The position numbers and the translations under genes were made by a program. Below are positions 61,901 through 64,000 of a stretch of DNA of 64,000 nucleotides, in pieces (position 1 is the first letter of the stretch; every line of letters starts with the position of its first letter). This DNA is from Pachyseris speciosa (Eukaryota > Cnidaria > Anthozoa > Scleractinia > Pachyseridae): assembly GCA_016490735.1 (NCBI GenBank), contig JAEMWC010001387.1, positions 51,001-115,000 of the forward strand. The letters are read 5' to 3'. The notes under the pieces are model-generated. The model saw only the letters and a list, made by a program, of their open reading frames with translations, had not been told where the DNA came from and ran no database searches.

Positions 61901-63549
61901 AGTGTCGAAAGTAATTCGCGTTTGCTTTCGTTTTGCTTTACTCCGCTGTGTGATTGGTTAGCAATAATCGCGCCACTCTTCGCAACCAATGAGAAGCAAC
62001 CAAAACCAATCGTCACTTACTCGCGTGCATTTTCCCGCGCCTGACGCGGGCAGCAAATATTTGCTTCGGAATCCGATTGCTTCATCGCTGCTTACGTCTG
62101 TTGTGATTGGCCAGATTGGCCTTGGTTTTGGTTTTAAGACACTCGACTGAAAATCGCTCTACTACACTTCACTTGTACTTACATTGCAGTAACATTCGCC
62201 AGTGGTCCGGTTACAAACTGGATTGAGGTGCATTCCCACGTCACACATACACGGGCCGCAGATACCAATGCTTGGAGAACCAAACCACCCATCTTTACAT
62301 GGTGTCTCCAAACGAACCTCACAGAATTCACCTAAATGTAAAGGAGATTTCTTAGCTGATCAGAAAATGCCCCTTCATCCCTTTTCCTGCCGTGGTGTGA
62401 TTTTCGGGCTTGTTGGACCTAAAAAGATCGAGTCATTTTGGTCTTATTTTCGCAAATCCAGTTAGAAAAATATAGTCTTAGCAGTGATTACGACTGCAAA
62501 ACGATCCTTTCTCTCTTGCTTCATTAATAAAACGATATTGATTCATTTTGCAAAATCGGAGACAACAAGGTCTGACAACTTACACGAGGCGCGAAGAGAA
62601 AAAGTGGGGTTGTCGTGTTCCTACCATCAAACTTGTGCTAAAACACAAGATGGTTTGAAGCCTGCAATATTCTCCTCTTTTCAAGAGAAAAACGTTGACG
62701 TTTACGTTTGGCGTCTCATAGCTATTGGGCTCTTTGGTAAAATTTGCTAATCAACTGTTTAGTCTCTGCCCATATCAATAACAAACATCAAGGCAAGTCC
62801 TCATTTTCGAAATTCTCGAATTCTCGTAGACTTTTCTCGTAAATAAGTAAAATTAATCATGTCTTTTTGCATTTGCATTAGAAAATCAAGACATCGCTGT
62901 AATATTTAGAGAAGAAAATTCCACCTAGGGAAGTGAGAAATTTGATCCTGATCATAACTGGGGCTTAAAATATTTTCGTACGATTAAAGTGGTTTTCAAT
63001 TGAGCGTCAAAAGTAAATTGCGCTTGTTTTGGTTTTACATTGCTTCGTTCTGTGATCGTTCAGCATAACTCGCGCCACTTTTTCAACCAATAAGAAGCAA
63101 AACCAAAACCAACTGTGACTTGCACGCGCGCATTTTCCCGCGCTTAGGGCGCCCCACAGGTAATTGCTTCGTATTCTGATTGGCTCACTGCGCTGCTTGC
63201 GTCTGTTGTGATTGGTCAGGGTTGATTTTTACGACACTCATTGAAAAGCACTCTAATACATTACTTACCCGTGTACTGACGGGGGCAAACACAATAAAAG
63301 CCCTTTCCTGTTCCATTCCGGACGCACCGTCCATGCTTACACGGGTTGAGTGAACAAACATTTTCACAGCCCCTTCCAACATACCCCGGGGGCACAAACA
63401 CTTATAGGAGTCGAATTCTTCCTTGCACGTGCTGTAACTGGGACACGGGTTTGATTTGCAGTAAGTTGGCATTTTATCTTCACACCCAGTCGCAATGTTG
63501 TGGCTGGTACCTTTGGTCATGTTGAGCTCTCCACTTCCTAGATAAACAC
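36934..63549 (-). CDS. CELSR: CELSR/Flamingo (Starry night) adhesion GPCR, C-terminal part of gene (about 1,230 residues, 31 exons)
   Basis: Seven-pass non-classical cadherin receptor of planar cell polarity, in the plasma membrane. In order: EGF repeats, a CELSR-type EGF/laminin-EGF block, hormone-receptor motif with the GIWW signature, GAIN domain with a TPNIV segment, GPS site ending CACTHMT, seven helices, then a roughly 370-residue Ser/Glu/Lys-rich tail. Order and many local motifs (FLVGIN, DGTLIW, VRKEF) match vertebrate CELSR1-3; this combination is found in no other family. Exon phases agree across all joins apart from a 1-nt break in the first exon and the TM5-TM6 join, which needs a 29-nt microexon. 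The cadherin and laminin-G regions lie past the right edge. The short tail exons with equal phases suggest alternative splicing. The protein ends at TAA 36936-36934 unless the overlapping donor is used. Confidence 0.95.
37739..38857. mobile_element. Inverted-repeat MITE split by a pogo-like insertion
   Basis: Outer ends TTAAAGCGAACCTCCACTCT and, inverted, TTAAAGGGAAACTCCACTCT, each followed by TACAACAA. The interior holds facing GGCGCGG / AATGGCGGCGCC blocks. A second copy lies at 44645-45054. Interrupted at 37802-38519. Confidence 0.72.
37802..38519. mobile_element. Pogo/Tigger-like element nested in the MITE
   Basis: 718 bp, ends CAGTGGAACCCGG and GCGGGGTTCCACTG, flanked by TA. The interior has repeated GTGTCCGTATTAAGCGGG and related units. 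No transposase frame seen; a C-run and A-run at 38157-38192 are low complexity. Confidence 0.78.
39107..39413 (-). CDS. CELSR: CELSR exon 30: long tail exon
   Basis: 307 nt, phase 1 to 2, acceptor TTTCACAG, donor GTATGT. Acidic N-terminal half ([20 protein letters not shown]), then [18 protein letters not shown], a basic-proline stretch that resembles the KGILK region of vertebrate CELSR tails. Confidence 0.88.
40383..41637 (+). mobile_element. 5'-truncated LINE (reverse transcriptase 3' half)
   Basis: Non-LTR retroelement in CELSR intron 29, opposite strand. Begins inside the reverse transcriptase and ends in a (TTAA)n stretch (about 41400-41433), a short 3' UTR and an AAACAAATAAACAAATAAAC tail. 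The tail ends 8 bp from CELSR exon 29. Confidence 0.85.
40386..41400 (+). pseudogene. LINE reverse transcriptase fragment
   Basis: Encodes [20 protein letters not shown], then LYADDMKCF with the catalytic YADD, then [20 protein letters not shown] and [11 protein letters not shown]. An in-frame stop at 41032-41034 follows; the frame then reads on ([20 protein letters not shown]). A further break precedes the last segment, [12 protein letters not shown], which ends at about 41398. CR1/L2/Rex-like by these motifs. Confidence 0.85.
41645..41689 (-). CDS. CELSR: CELSR exon 29: tail cassette
   Basis: 45 nt, phase 1 both ends, acceptor TTTTTGCAG, donor GTAAGA. Encodes [15 protein letters not shown]. 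Held between a LINE end (41637) and a MITE (from 41738). Confidence 0.8.
41738..42026. mobile_element. MITE with CAATTGAGTGTCG ends, copy 1
   Basis: About 289 bp; ends TAGAGCAGTTTTCAATTGAG and, inverted, TAGAGCGCTTTTCAATTGAT. The interior has facing TTGCTTTGGTTTTG and GATTGGCCAGGAAA-like blocks. An extra copy of the right end follows (42027-42051). Five copies occur in this window. Confidence 0.8.
42104..42160 (-). CDS. CELSR: CELSR exon 28: basic tail cassette
   Basis: 57 nt, phase 1 both ends. Encodes [19 protein letters not shown], a basic cluster that could act as a nuclear or lipid-binding signal. Donor GTTTGT is non-ideal. Confidence 0.72.
42540..43022 (+). repeat. Probable retroelement 3' UTR
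   Basis: T-rich, non-coding, with TGTGTACATTATTAAGTTG and GGTCACCCAACTAGTTTAGC, ending AATAAATGCTGTTGTTGTCG. Looks like a LINE 3' end. No coding part is seen; family unknown. Confidence 0.4.
43117..43218 (-). CDS. CELSR: CELSR exon 27: acidic tail cassette
   Basis: 102 nt, phase 1 both ends, acceptor CTTGCAG. Encodes [20 protein letters not shown] and SSESEDDQ, like the Ser/Glu runs in vertebrate CELSR tails. The donor (GTGCTT) is weak; reading on gives a stop after about 20 more codons. Confidence 0.75.
43807..43845 (-). CDS. CELSR: CELSR exon 26: tail cassette
   Basis: 39 nt, phase 1 both ends, acceptor ATGTTTAG, donor GTAATA. Encodes [13 protein letters not shown]. Confidence 0.8.
43971..44015 (-). 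CDS. CELSR: CELSR exon 25: tail cassette
   Basis: 45 nt, phase 1 both ends, acceptor TTTTTAG, donor GTGAGC. Encodes [15 protein letters not shown]. Skipping it would keep the frame. Confidence 0.82.
44310..44495. repeat. MITE-like repeat, copy 1 (pairs with 57393-57512)
   Basis: Shares GAGGTGAATTATT, ACCAAAACATTACTTT and TACTTGCTAATCACCTCCGA with 57393-57512. The facing CACCTC and GAGGTG ends suggest an inverted-repeat element. Confidence 0.55.
44645..45054. mobile_element. Inverted-repeat MITE, second copy of the 37739-38857 outer family
   Basis: Ends ACTTACAACAAATTGACC and CAACTTGTTGTAAGAGTGGA, with facing GGCCGCCATTTTG and AAATGGCCGCATCC blocks. Not interrupted here. Confidence 0.65.
45322..45505 (-). 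CDS. CELSR: CELSR exon 24: cytoplasmic tail
   Basis: 184 nt, phase 0 to 1, acceptor CTTCCCAG. Encodes a Ser/Thr-rich segment starting [20 protein letters not shown], with many possible phosphosites. Confidence 0.88.
45573..45630. repeat. Half of a pogo-like MITE
   Basis: Starts TACAGTGGAACGTCCATTTA, then ACGAAGTGGTTCG. The right end is missing. It fills much of the 158-bp intron between CELSR exons 23 and 24. Confidence 0.6.
45664..45747 (-). CDS. CELSR: CELSR exon 23: start of cytoplasmic tail
   Basis: 84 nt, 28 codons, phase 0 both ends. Encodes [20 protein letters not shown], matching the EVRKxxK segment right after TM7. Confidence 0.92.
45863..45904 (-). CDS. CELSR: CELSR exon 22: TM7
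   Basis: 42 nt, 14 codons, phase 0 both ends, acceptor TTTTCGCAG, donor GTAAAT. Encodes [14 protein letters not shown], the seventh helix. Confidence 0.92.
46401..46785. mobile_element. Fully palindromic TTAA-flanked MITE
   Basis: 385 bp, two arms of about 185-190 bp starting AGGAGCACGGTCACGATAT, joined by a short loop near 46595. TTAA at 46397-46400 and 46786-46789. Second copy at 63658-63857. Confidence 0.82.
46834..46961 (-). CDS. CELSR: CELSR exon 21: TM6 and ECL3
   Basis: 128 nt, acceptor TTTTTCAG, donor GTGGGT. Encodes [20 protein letters not shown] and [17 protein letters not shown], matching LLALLSVNSxxLxFHYLFA. Read in the phase given by exon 19 directly it makes nonsense, hence the proposed microexon. 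Confidence 0.92.
47047..47075 (-). CDS. CELSR: Candidate CELSR microexon between ICL3 and TM6
   Basis: Exon 19 ends in phase 2 and the TM6 exon needs phase 1, so a piece is missing. A 29-nt segment with acceptor GAAG and donor GTAATA fits both phases and would encode YLDFSIASL ahead of the TM6 helix. The acceptor has a poor pyrimidine tract, so this is an inference. Confidence 0.35.
47236..47406. repeat. Large hairpin, 71-bp arms
   Basis: CAAATAGATTCCATGTTGCC onward pairs nearly perfectly with 47335-47406; the loop is 28 bp. The arms carry TGACGTCA-like and GATCACAG motifs. Flanking 47180-47235 and 47500-47585 share the CTCGCTATCTAT motif (inverted), so the whole may be one larger element. 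Core of a MITE in a CELSR intron. Confidence 0.8.
47680..47810. repeat. Imperfect inverted repeat
   Basis: TCGATTTCTATGCGTGATAGC pairs with GCTATCACGCGATAGAAATC around the loop CGATTTGGGCTGCGCCCTCA. Outer ends ATTAGATTAT/ATAATCTAAT also pair. Confidence 0.7.
48040..48149 (-). CDS. CELSR: CELSR exon 19: end of TM5 and basic, His-rich ICL3
   Basis: 110 nt, phase 0 to 2, donor GTAAGC. Encodes [20 protein letters not shown] followed by RRRHRRHHH. The third intracellular loop is unusually Arg/His-rich. Confidence 0.9.
48190..48413. mobile_element. MITE with GACGGACCAT ends, low-complexity interior
   Basis: Left GGACGGACCATTAGAAAAAA, then GGTGGGGGTGGGGTGG; right end inverted. Interior T- and C-runs. 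Lies between CELSR exons 18 and 19. Confidence 0.6.
48947..49013 (-). CDS. CELSR: CELSR exon 18: ECL2 cysteine and TM5
   Basis: 67 nt, phase 2 to 0. Encodes [19 protein letters not shown], with the ECL2 cysteine and the start of TM5. Confidence 0.94.
49056..49710 (-). mobile_element. Tandem array of tRNA-derived SINE units
   Basis: Two units of about 255 bp head to tail (about 49056-49310 and 49311-49565), a partial third (to about 49640) and a small inverted piece (to 49710). Each full unit has, on the minus strand, TAGCTCAGTTGG (A box) and a GGTTCAAAACC-like B box. The unit ends in the ATATGATTTATTTCATATAT-like stretch. Confidence 0.75.
49712..50150 (-). mobile_element. LINE 3' end fragment
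   Basis: On the minus strand, encodes [20 protein letters not shown] and stop, like the last residues of L2/CR1-type proteins, then an AT-rich 3' UTR and an (ATT)n tail. Lies just below CELSR exon 17. Confidence 0.6.
50163..50229 (-). CDS. CELSR: CELSR exon 17: TM4 and ECL2
   Basis: 67 nt, phase 1 to 2. Encodes [19 protein letters not shown], matching GVPAxxxGLAVGLDPEGYGN. Confidence 0.94.
50346..50605. mobile_element. MITE with CAATTGAGTGTCG-type ends, copy 2
   Basis: Starts TAGAGCGCTTTATAACTGAG; interior ACCAAAACCAAAGCAATTAC and GATTGGTTTTGGGTTTGCTT blocks as in copy 1, in the opposite orientation. Confidence 0.7.
50857..51029. mobile_element. Short MITE with TAGGCTGATTTAGCAA ends
   Basis: 173 bp; left TAGGCTGATTTAGCAAAGAC, right inverted TTAGGCTGATTTAGCAACAG. 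Interior GC-rich. In CELSR intron 16. Confidence 0.65.
51551..51704 (-). CDS. CELSR: CELSR exon 16: TM3, ICL2, start of TM4
   Basis: 154 nt, phase 0 to 1. Encodes [20 protein letters not shown], then [12 protein letters not shown] and [11 protein letters not shown]. The first cysteine is the extracellular TM3 disulphide partner. Confidence 0.96.
51823..51925 (-). CDS. CELSR: CELSR exon 15: ICL1 and TM2
   Basis: 103 nt, acceptor TTTATAG, donor GTATAA. Encodes [20 protein letters not shown] and then EITFLVGIN, matching RSNxxxIxxNLxxALxLAxLxFLLGIN. Confidence 0.93.
52527..52630 (-). CDS. CELSR: CELSR exon 14: TM1
   Basis: 104 nt, acceptor CTTGCAG, donor GTAGGT. Encodes [20 protein letters not shown], the first helix. 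Confidence 0.92.
52831..52918. repeat. (ATC)n microsatellite
   Basis: About 29 units. Preceded by the palindrome AGTCTCATTTGAGACT and AATAAAG, so it may be the tail of a retroelement. Gives a run of Met on the minus strand by chance. Confidence 0.9.
53709..53832 (-). CDS. CELSR: CELSR exon 13: GPS cleavage site
   Basis: 124 nt. Encodes [11 protein letters not shown] and then [12 protein letters not shown]. The His-Met-Thr tripeptide fits the autoproteolysis consensus (H-L/M then T), with both CxC cysteines present, so GPS cleavage is predicted to work. Confidence 0.94.
53918..53964 (-). CDS. CELSR: CELSR exon 12: GPS, first half
   Basis: 47 nt, acceptor CTTGCAG, donor GTAAGT. Encodes [13 protein letters not shown], giving the first cysteine and tryptophan of the GPS. 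Confidence 0.92.
54006..54080 (+). repeat. SINE 3' tail fragment
   Basis: AAACCGCCATGAAACTATAT, then GTGCGGTACTG and (CCATTA)n. Fourth copy of this tail in the window; there is no head. Confidence 0.65.
54282..54422. mobile_element. Short inverted-repeat MITE
   Basis: CCGAGCAAGTGAGGGGCGTG with GGTCTATTCC pairs with the inverse ending GACTTGGTCG. About 141 bp. Confidence 0.6.
54655..54766 (-). CDS. CELSR: CELSR exon 11: GAIN domain
   Basis: 112 nt, phase 2 to 0. Encodes a beta-rich segment, [20 protein letters not shown], equal to the PVVSxSV...L..P..V.F stretch ahead of the GPS. Donor GTGCGT. Confidence 0.9.
54841..54925 (-). CDS. CELSR: CELSR exon 10: GAIN domain
   Basis: 85 nt, phase 1 to 2, donor GTATGT. 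Encodes [19 protein letters not shown], matching the VxxIIYRTLAGLLPxxYD strand of vertebrate CELSR. Confidence 0.92.
55455..55516. repeat. Perfect hairpin of about 23-bp arms
   Basis: GCGGCAACAAAAAATGTTTC then TGA, loop GGGAGT, then the exact inverse. A related GTTGCGGCAACAA piece lies at 55390. Probably a MITE core. Confidence 0.7.
55653..55802 (-). CDS. CELSR: CELSR exon 9: GAIN domain
   Basis: 150 nt, acceptor CCTTGCAG, donor GTAAGG, phase 1 both ends. Encodes [18 protein letters not shown] and a variable segment ending [13 protein letters not shown]. Confidence 0.88.
55960..56225. repeat. 17-bp minisatellite
   Basis: About 15 copies of GGCGGGCACCCCTATAA with small changes (GGACACC, TGTAAGG). 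Just before it, CAGTGAATTCCCTCAATGCG resembles a pogo-type end, which may be the origin of the unit. All three frames of one strand stay open through it for that reason. Confidence 0.88.
56589..57122. mobile_element. MITE with CAATTGAGTGTCG-type ends, copy 3, interrupted
   Basis: The left part has CCAATCAGAATTCGAAGCAA and GATTGGTTTTGGTTTTCATT; the right part has AAACGCAATTACTTTCGATC. Split by the MULE-type MITE at 56747-57059. Confidence 0.72.
56747..57059. mobile_element. MULE-type MITE nested in another MITE
   Basis: Inverted arms GGGTCGTCACGTAACGCTCC and AGGGAAAGGAATRCA-like blocks. Flanked by an exact 9-bp duplication, GAGCGAAGC (56738-56746 and 57060-57068). The left arm lacks about 17 bp that are present at the right end. 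Confidence 0.83.
57155..57308 (-). CDS. CELSR: CELSR exon 8: GAIN domain
   Basis: 154 nt, phase 0 to 1, acceptor TTCTCACAG, donor GTAATC. Ends with [10 protein letters not shown], the conserved TPNI of CELSR GAIN. Confidence 0.92.
57393..57512. repeat. MITE-like repeat, copy 2 (pairs with 44310-44495)
   Basis: GAGGTGAATAATTGTTTTAG, CACACAAGCT, ACCAAAACATTACTTT and CTTGCTAATCACCTCCGA as in copy 1. Confidence 0.55.
57966..58090 (+). repeat. tRNA-derived SINE fragment
   Basis: A box TCTCAGTTGGTAGAGCGCTC and a decayed B box GGGTTTGGATACC, then TTTTTAGGCTT. Same kind of head as the array at 49056-49710, opposite strand. Confidence 0.5.
58133..58452. mobile_element. MULE-type MITE
   Basis: Ends AGCCTCCTTCGCAGACGTC and the inverse, inner arms GTCTGCTGAACTGAACTACC and inverse. 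10-bp duplication TTTTATCACT at 58123-58132 and 58453-58462. The right end stops 56 bp from CELSR exon 7. Confidence 0.85.
58509..58577 (-). CDS. CELSR: CELSR exon 7: GAIN domain
   Basis: 69 nt, 23 codons, phase 0 both ends. Encodes [20 protein letters not shown], aligned with the LLxVGSALLDxxNKxxW stretch of vertebrate CELSR. Confidence 0.9.
58777..58986 (-). CDS. CELSR: CELSR exon 6: GAIN domain
   Basis: 210 nt, 70 codons, phase 0 both ends, acceptor TTTTAG, donor GTATAA. Encodes a mostly helical segment with [16 protein letters not shown] and [12 protein letters not shown], in the position of GAIN subdomain A. Confidence 0.9.
59631..59725 (-). CDS. CELSR: CELSR exon 5: hormone-receptor motif, second half
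   Basis: 95 nt, acceptor TTAAG, donor GTGAGT. Encodes [19 protein letters not shown], the RxCxxxxGWxxPxxxxC end of the HRM, and the start of GAIN. Confidence 0.92.
59801..59917. mobile_element. Short MULE-type MITE
   Basis: 117 bp, ends TGGTCTCCCTCGCAGCCGTT and inverse. 9-bp duplication CTTTGCTCC / CTTTGTTCC (one mismatch). Interior arms GTCACGCAACGCTCCC and inverse. Confidence 0.82.
60218..60327. repeat. Fragment of the GCGACAAAATCGC Harbinger-type MITE
   Basis: TTCGCGACAAAATCGCAGAG, GGCCGTGTTGCCACCCTCGA and GGCGACGCGACAAAATTTGA match the right half of 60703-61017. Confidence 0.7.
60420..60521 (-). CDS. CELSR: CELSR exon 4: hormone-receptor motif, first half
   Basis: 102 nt, acceptor TTTTAG, donor GTGAGT. 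Encodes [19 protein letters not shown], the GxxWxxxxxG signature of the HRM domain, and DCPFGSSG. Confidence 0.93.
60703..61017. mobile_element. Harbinger-type MITE with TAA target duplication
   Basis: 315 bp, ends AGCCGCGGCTACACGAGCGA and inverse, flanked by TAA at 60700-60702 and 61018-61020. GC-rich and rich in TCGC motifs. In CELSR intron 3. Confidence 0.82.
61194..61440 (-). CDS. CELSR: CELSR exon 3: laminin-type EGF
   Basis: 247 nt, phase 0 to 1, acceptor TCTCTAG, donor GTAAGA. Encodes PKHYRK, a basic linker, then [28 protein letters not shown] and GKGC: a full laminin-EGF with its eight cysteines. Confidence 0.94.
61888..62161. mobile_element. MITE with CAATTGAGTGTCG ends, copy 4
   Basis: Starts GAACGGTTTCAATTGAGTGT, ends GACTGAAAATCGCTCTA. 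Inner ACCAATGAGAAGCAACCAAA block. Ends 21 bp below CELSR exon 2. Confidence 0.78.
62183..62331 (-). CDS. CELSR: CELSR exon 2: end of EGF and first laminin-EGF half
   Basis: 149 nt, acceptor TTTAG, donor GTAAGT. Encodes [17 protein letters not shown] and then CGPCMCDVG...[11 protein letters not shown], equal to the CELSR CxPGWWGxxxCGPCxCDV block. Confidence 0.94.
62986..63257. mobile_element. MITE with CAATTGAGTGTCG ends, copy 5
   Basis: Starts AAGTGGTTTTCAATTGAGCG, ends CTCATTGAAAAGCACTCTAA. Ends 11 bp below CELSR exon 1, that is about 10 bp past its splice donor. Confidence 0.78.
63269..63549 (-). CDS. CELSR: CELSR exon 1 in window: two EGF repeats, with a 1-nt frame break
   Basis: Acceptor TTCCCAG, donor GTAAGT. 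Begins with the end of a laminin-G segment (VYLGSG), then an EGF with CKSNPC and [12 protein letters not shown], then a second EGF with [11 protein letters not shown]. The frame shifts at a C/G run (63384-63392): length is 281 nt, while the neighbouring exon phases require 282. Both halves read cleanly as EGF, so a one-base loss is likely. Confidence 0.9.
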
Positions 63550-63657
63550 CTGGGAAAATTAATGAACAGAATGAGAAATACACAAGCAATTGAAAGAATG
63601 TTACGGACCTAAGGTTACCAGCAATCATAAAGAAAACCTAAATGTCCCTAGACTTAA

Positions 63658-63857
63658 GGGAGCTATGCGACGGTCTTTGGATTTTGAAAAACTTAGCCTC
63701 AATTTTTCAAAAAGGTGATTTGTAATCCGTTTCAATTTTCTCCATCCTTCACTATCCTCACCATATTTCAGACAAATTGTTATTTCACTGTTTCCCATTA
63801 TTTACATACACTTTTAATGTCTCTAATAATGACCCAAACTACCATGACCGAGCTCCT
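63658..63857. mobile_element. TTAA-flanked MITE, short copy
   Basis: TTAA on both sides (63654-63657, 63858-63861). Right half (GTAATCCGTTTCAATTTTCT and CCATCCTTCACTATCCTCAC) matches the right arm of 46401-46785; the left arm is mostly lost, so it no longer folds. Confidence 0.72.
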
Positions 63858-64000
63858 TTAATCAATGACCATAAGCCAATTTTCACGGCCAAAAAAAGAC
63901 AAATCACATCAAGCCAGCTGCATATATGAAGCCCACAAAATCTAATAATAATAATAATGTTTAATACTTATATTGCGCCTTTTACATCTACATATGAACA

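Overview
This is a window of animal nuclear DNA, most likely from an anthozoan cnidarian such as a stony coral. The coding sequence is cut into short exons with GT-AG introns. The proteins are animal-specific (a Flamingo/CELSR adhesion GPCR and a PDZRN-type RING-PDZ ligase). The introns are packed with MITEs, tRNA-derived SINEs and decayed LINE, Penelope, hAT and Harbinger pieces of the kind common in coral genomes. The organism call is inferred from gene and repeat character, not from a search. | Layout: both recognised genes lie on the minus strand. (1) From 19729 down to 4052, and beyond the left edge, lies the 5' half of a PDZRN3/4-type gene. Six exons encode a RING finger, a TRAF/Sina-type zinc finger, a coiled coil, PDZ1, a linker and the start of PDZ2. 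They join in frame into 526 residues; one intron is 8.8 kb. (2) 19730-36933 is about 17 kb with no recognised gene. It holds MITEs, minisatellites, a Penelope-like GIY-YIG fragment and a tRNA-headed SINE. (3) From 63549 down to 36934 lies the 3' part of a CELSR/Flamingo gene. I resolve 30 exons plus one candidate 29-nt microexon, about 1,230 residues. They run from the EGF and laminin-EGF repeats through the hormone-receptor motif, GAIN domain and GPS site to seven membrane helices and a long cytoplasmic tail. The cadherin, laminin-G and first EGF regions lie beyond the right edge. | Exon joins were checked by splice sites and reading phase; every join is consistent except where stated. There is one 1-nt frame break in the first EGF exon (63384-63392). 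One phase clash between TM5 and TM6 is resolved only if a microexon exists. At the 3' end a stop codon overlaps a good donor motif. | Both genes have links to Wnt/planar cell polarity: CELSR/Flamingo is a core polarity receptor, and vertebrate PDZRN3 has been reported to act on Dishevelled. They sit head to tail, about 17 kb apart. Most of the remaining sequence is mobile DNA, including several clear nested insertions with target-site duplications, and several elements end within about 25 bp of CELSR splice donors. I found no sign of a wholly new biological system; the most unusual points are in the findings.
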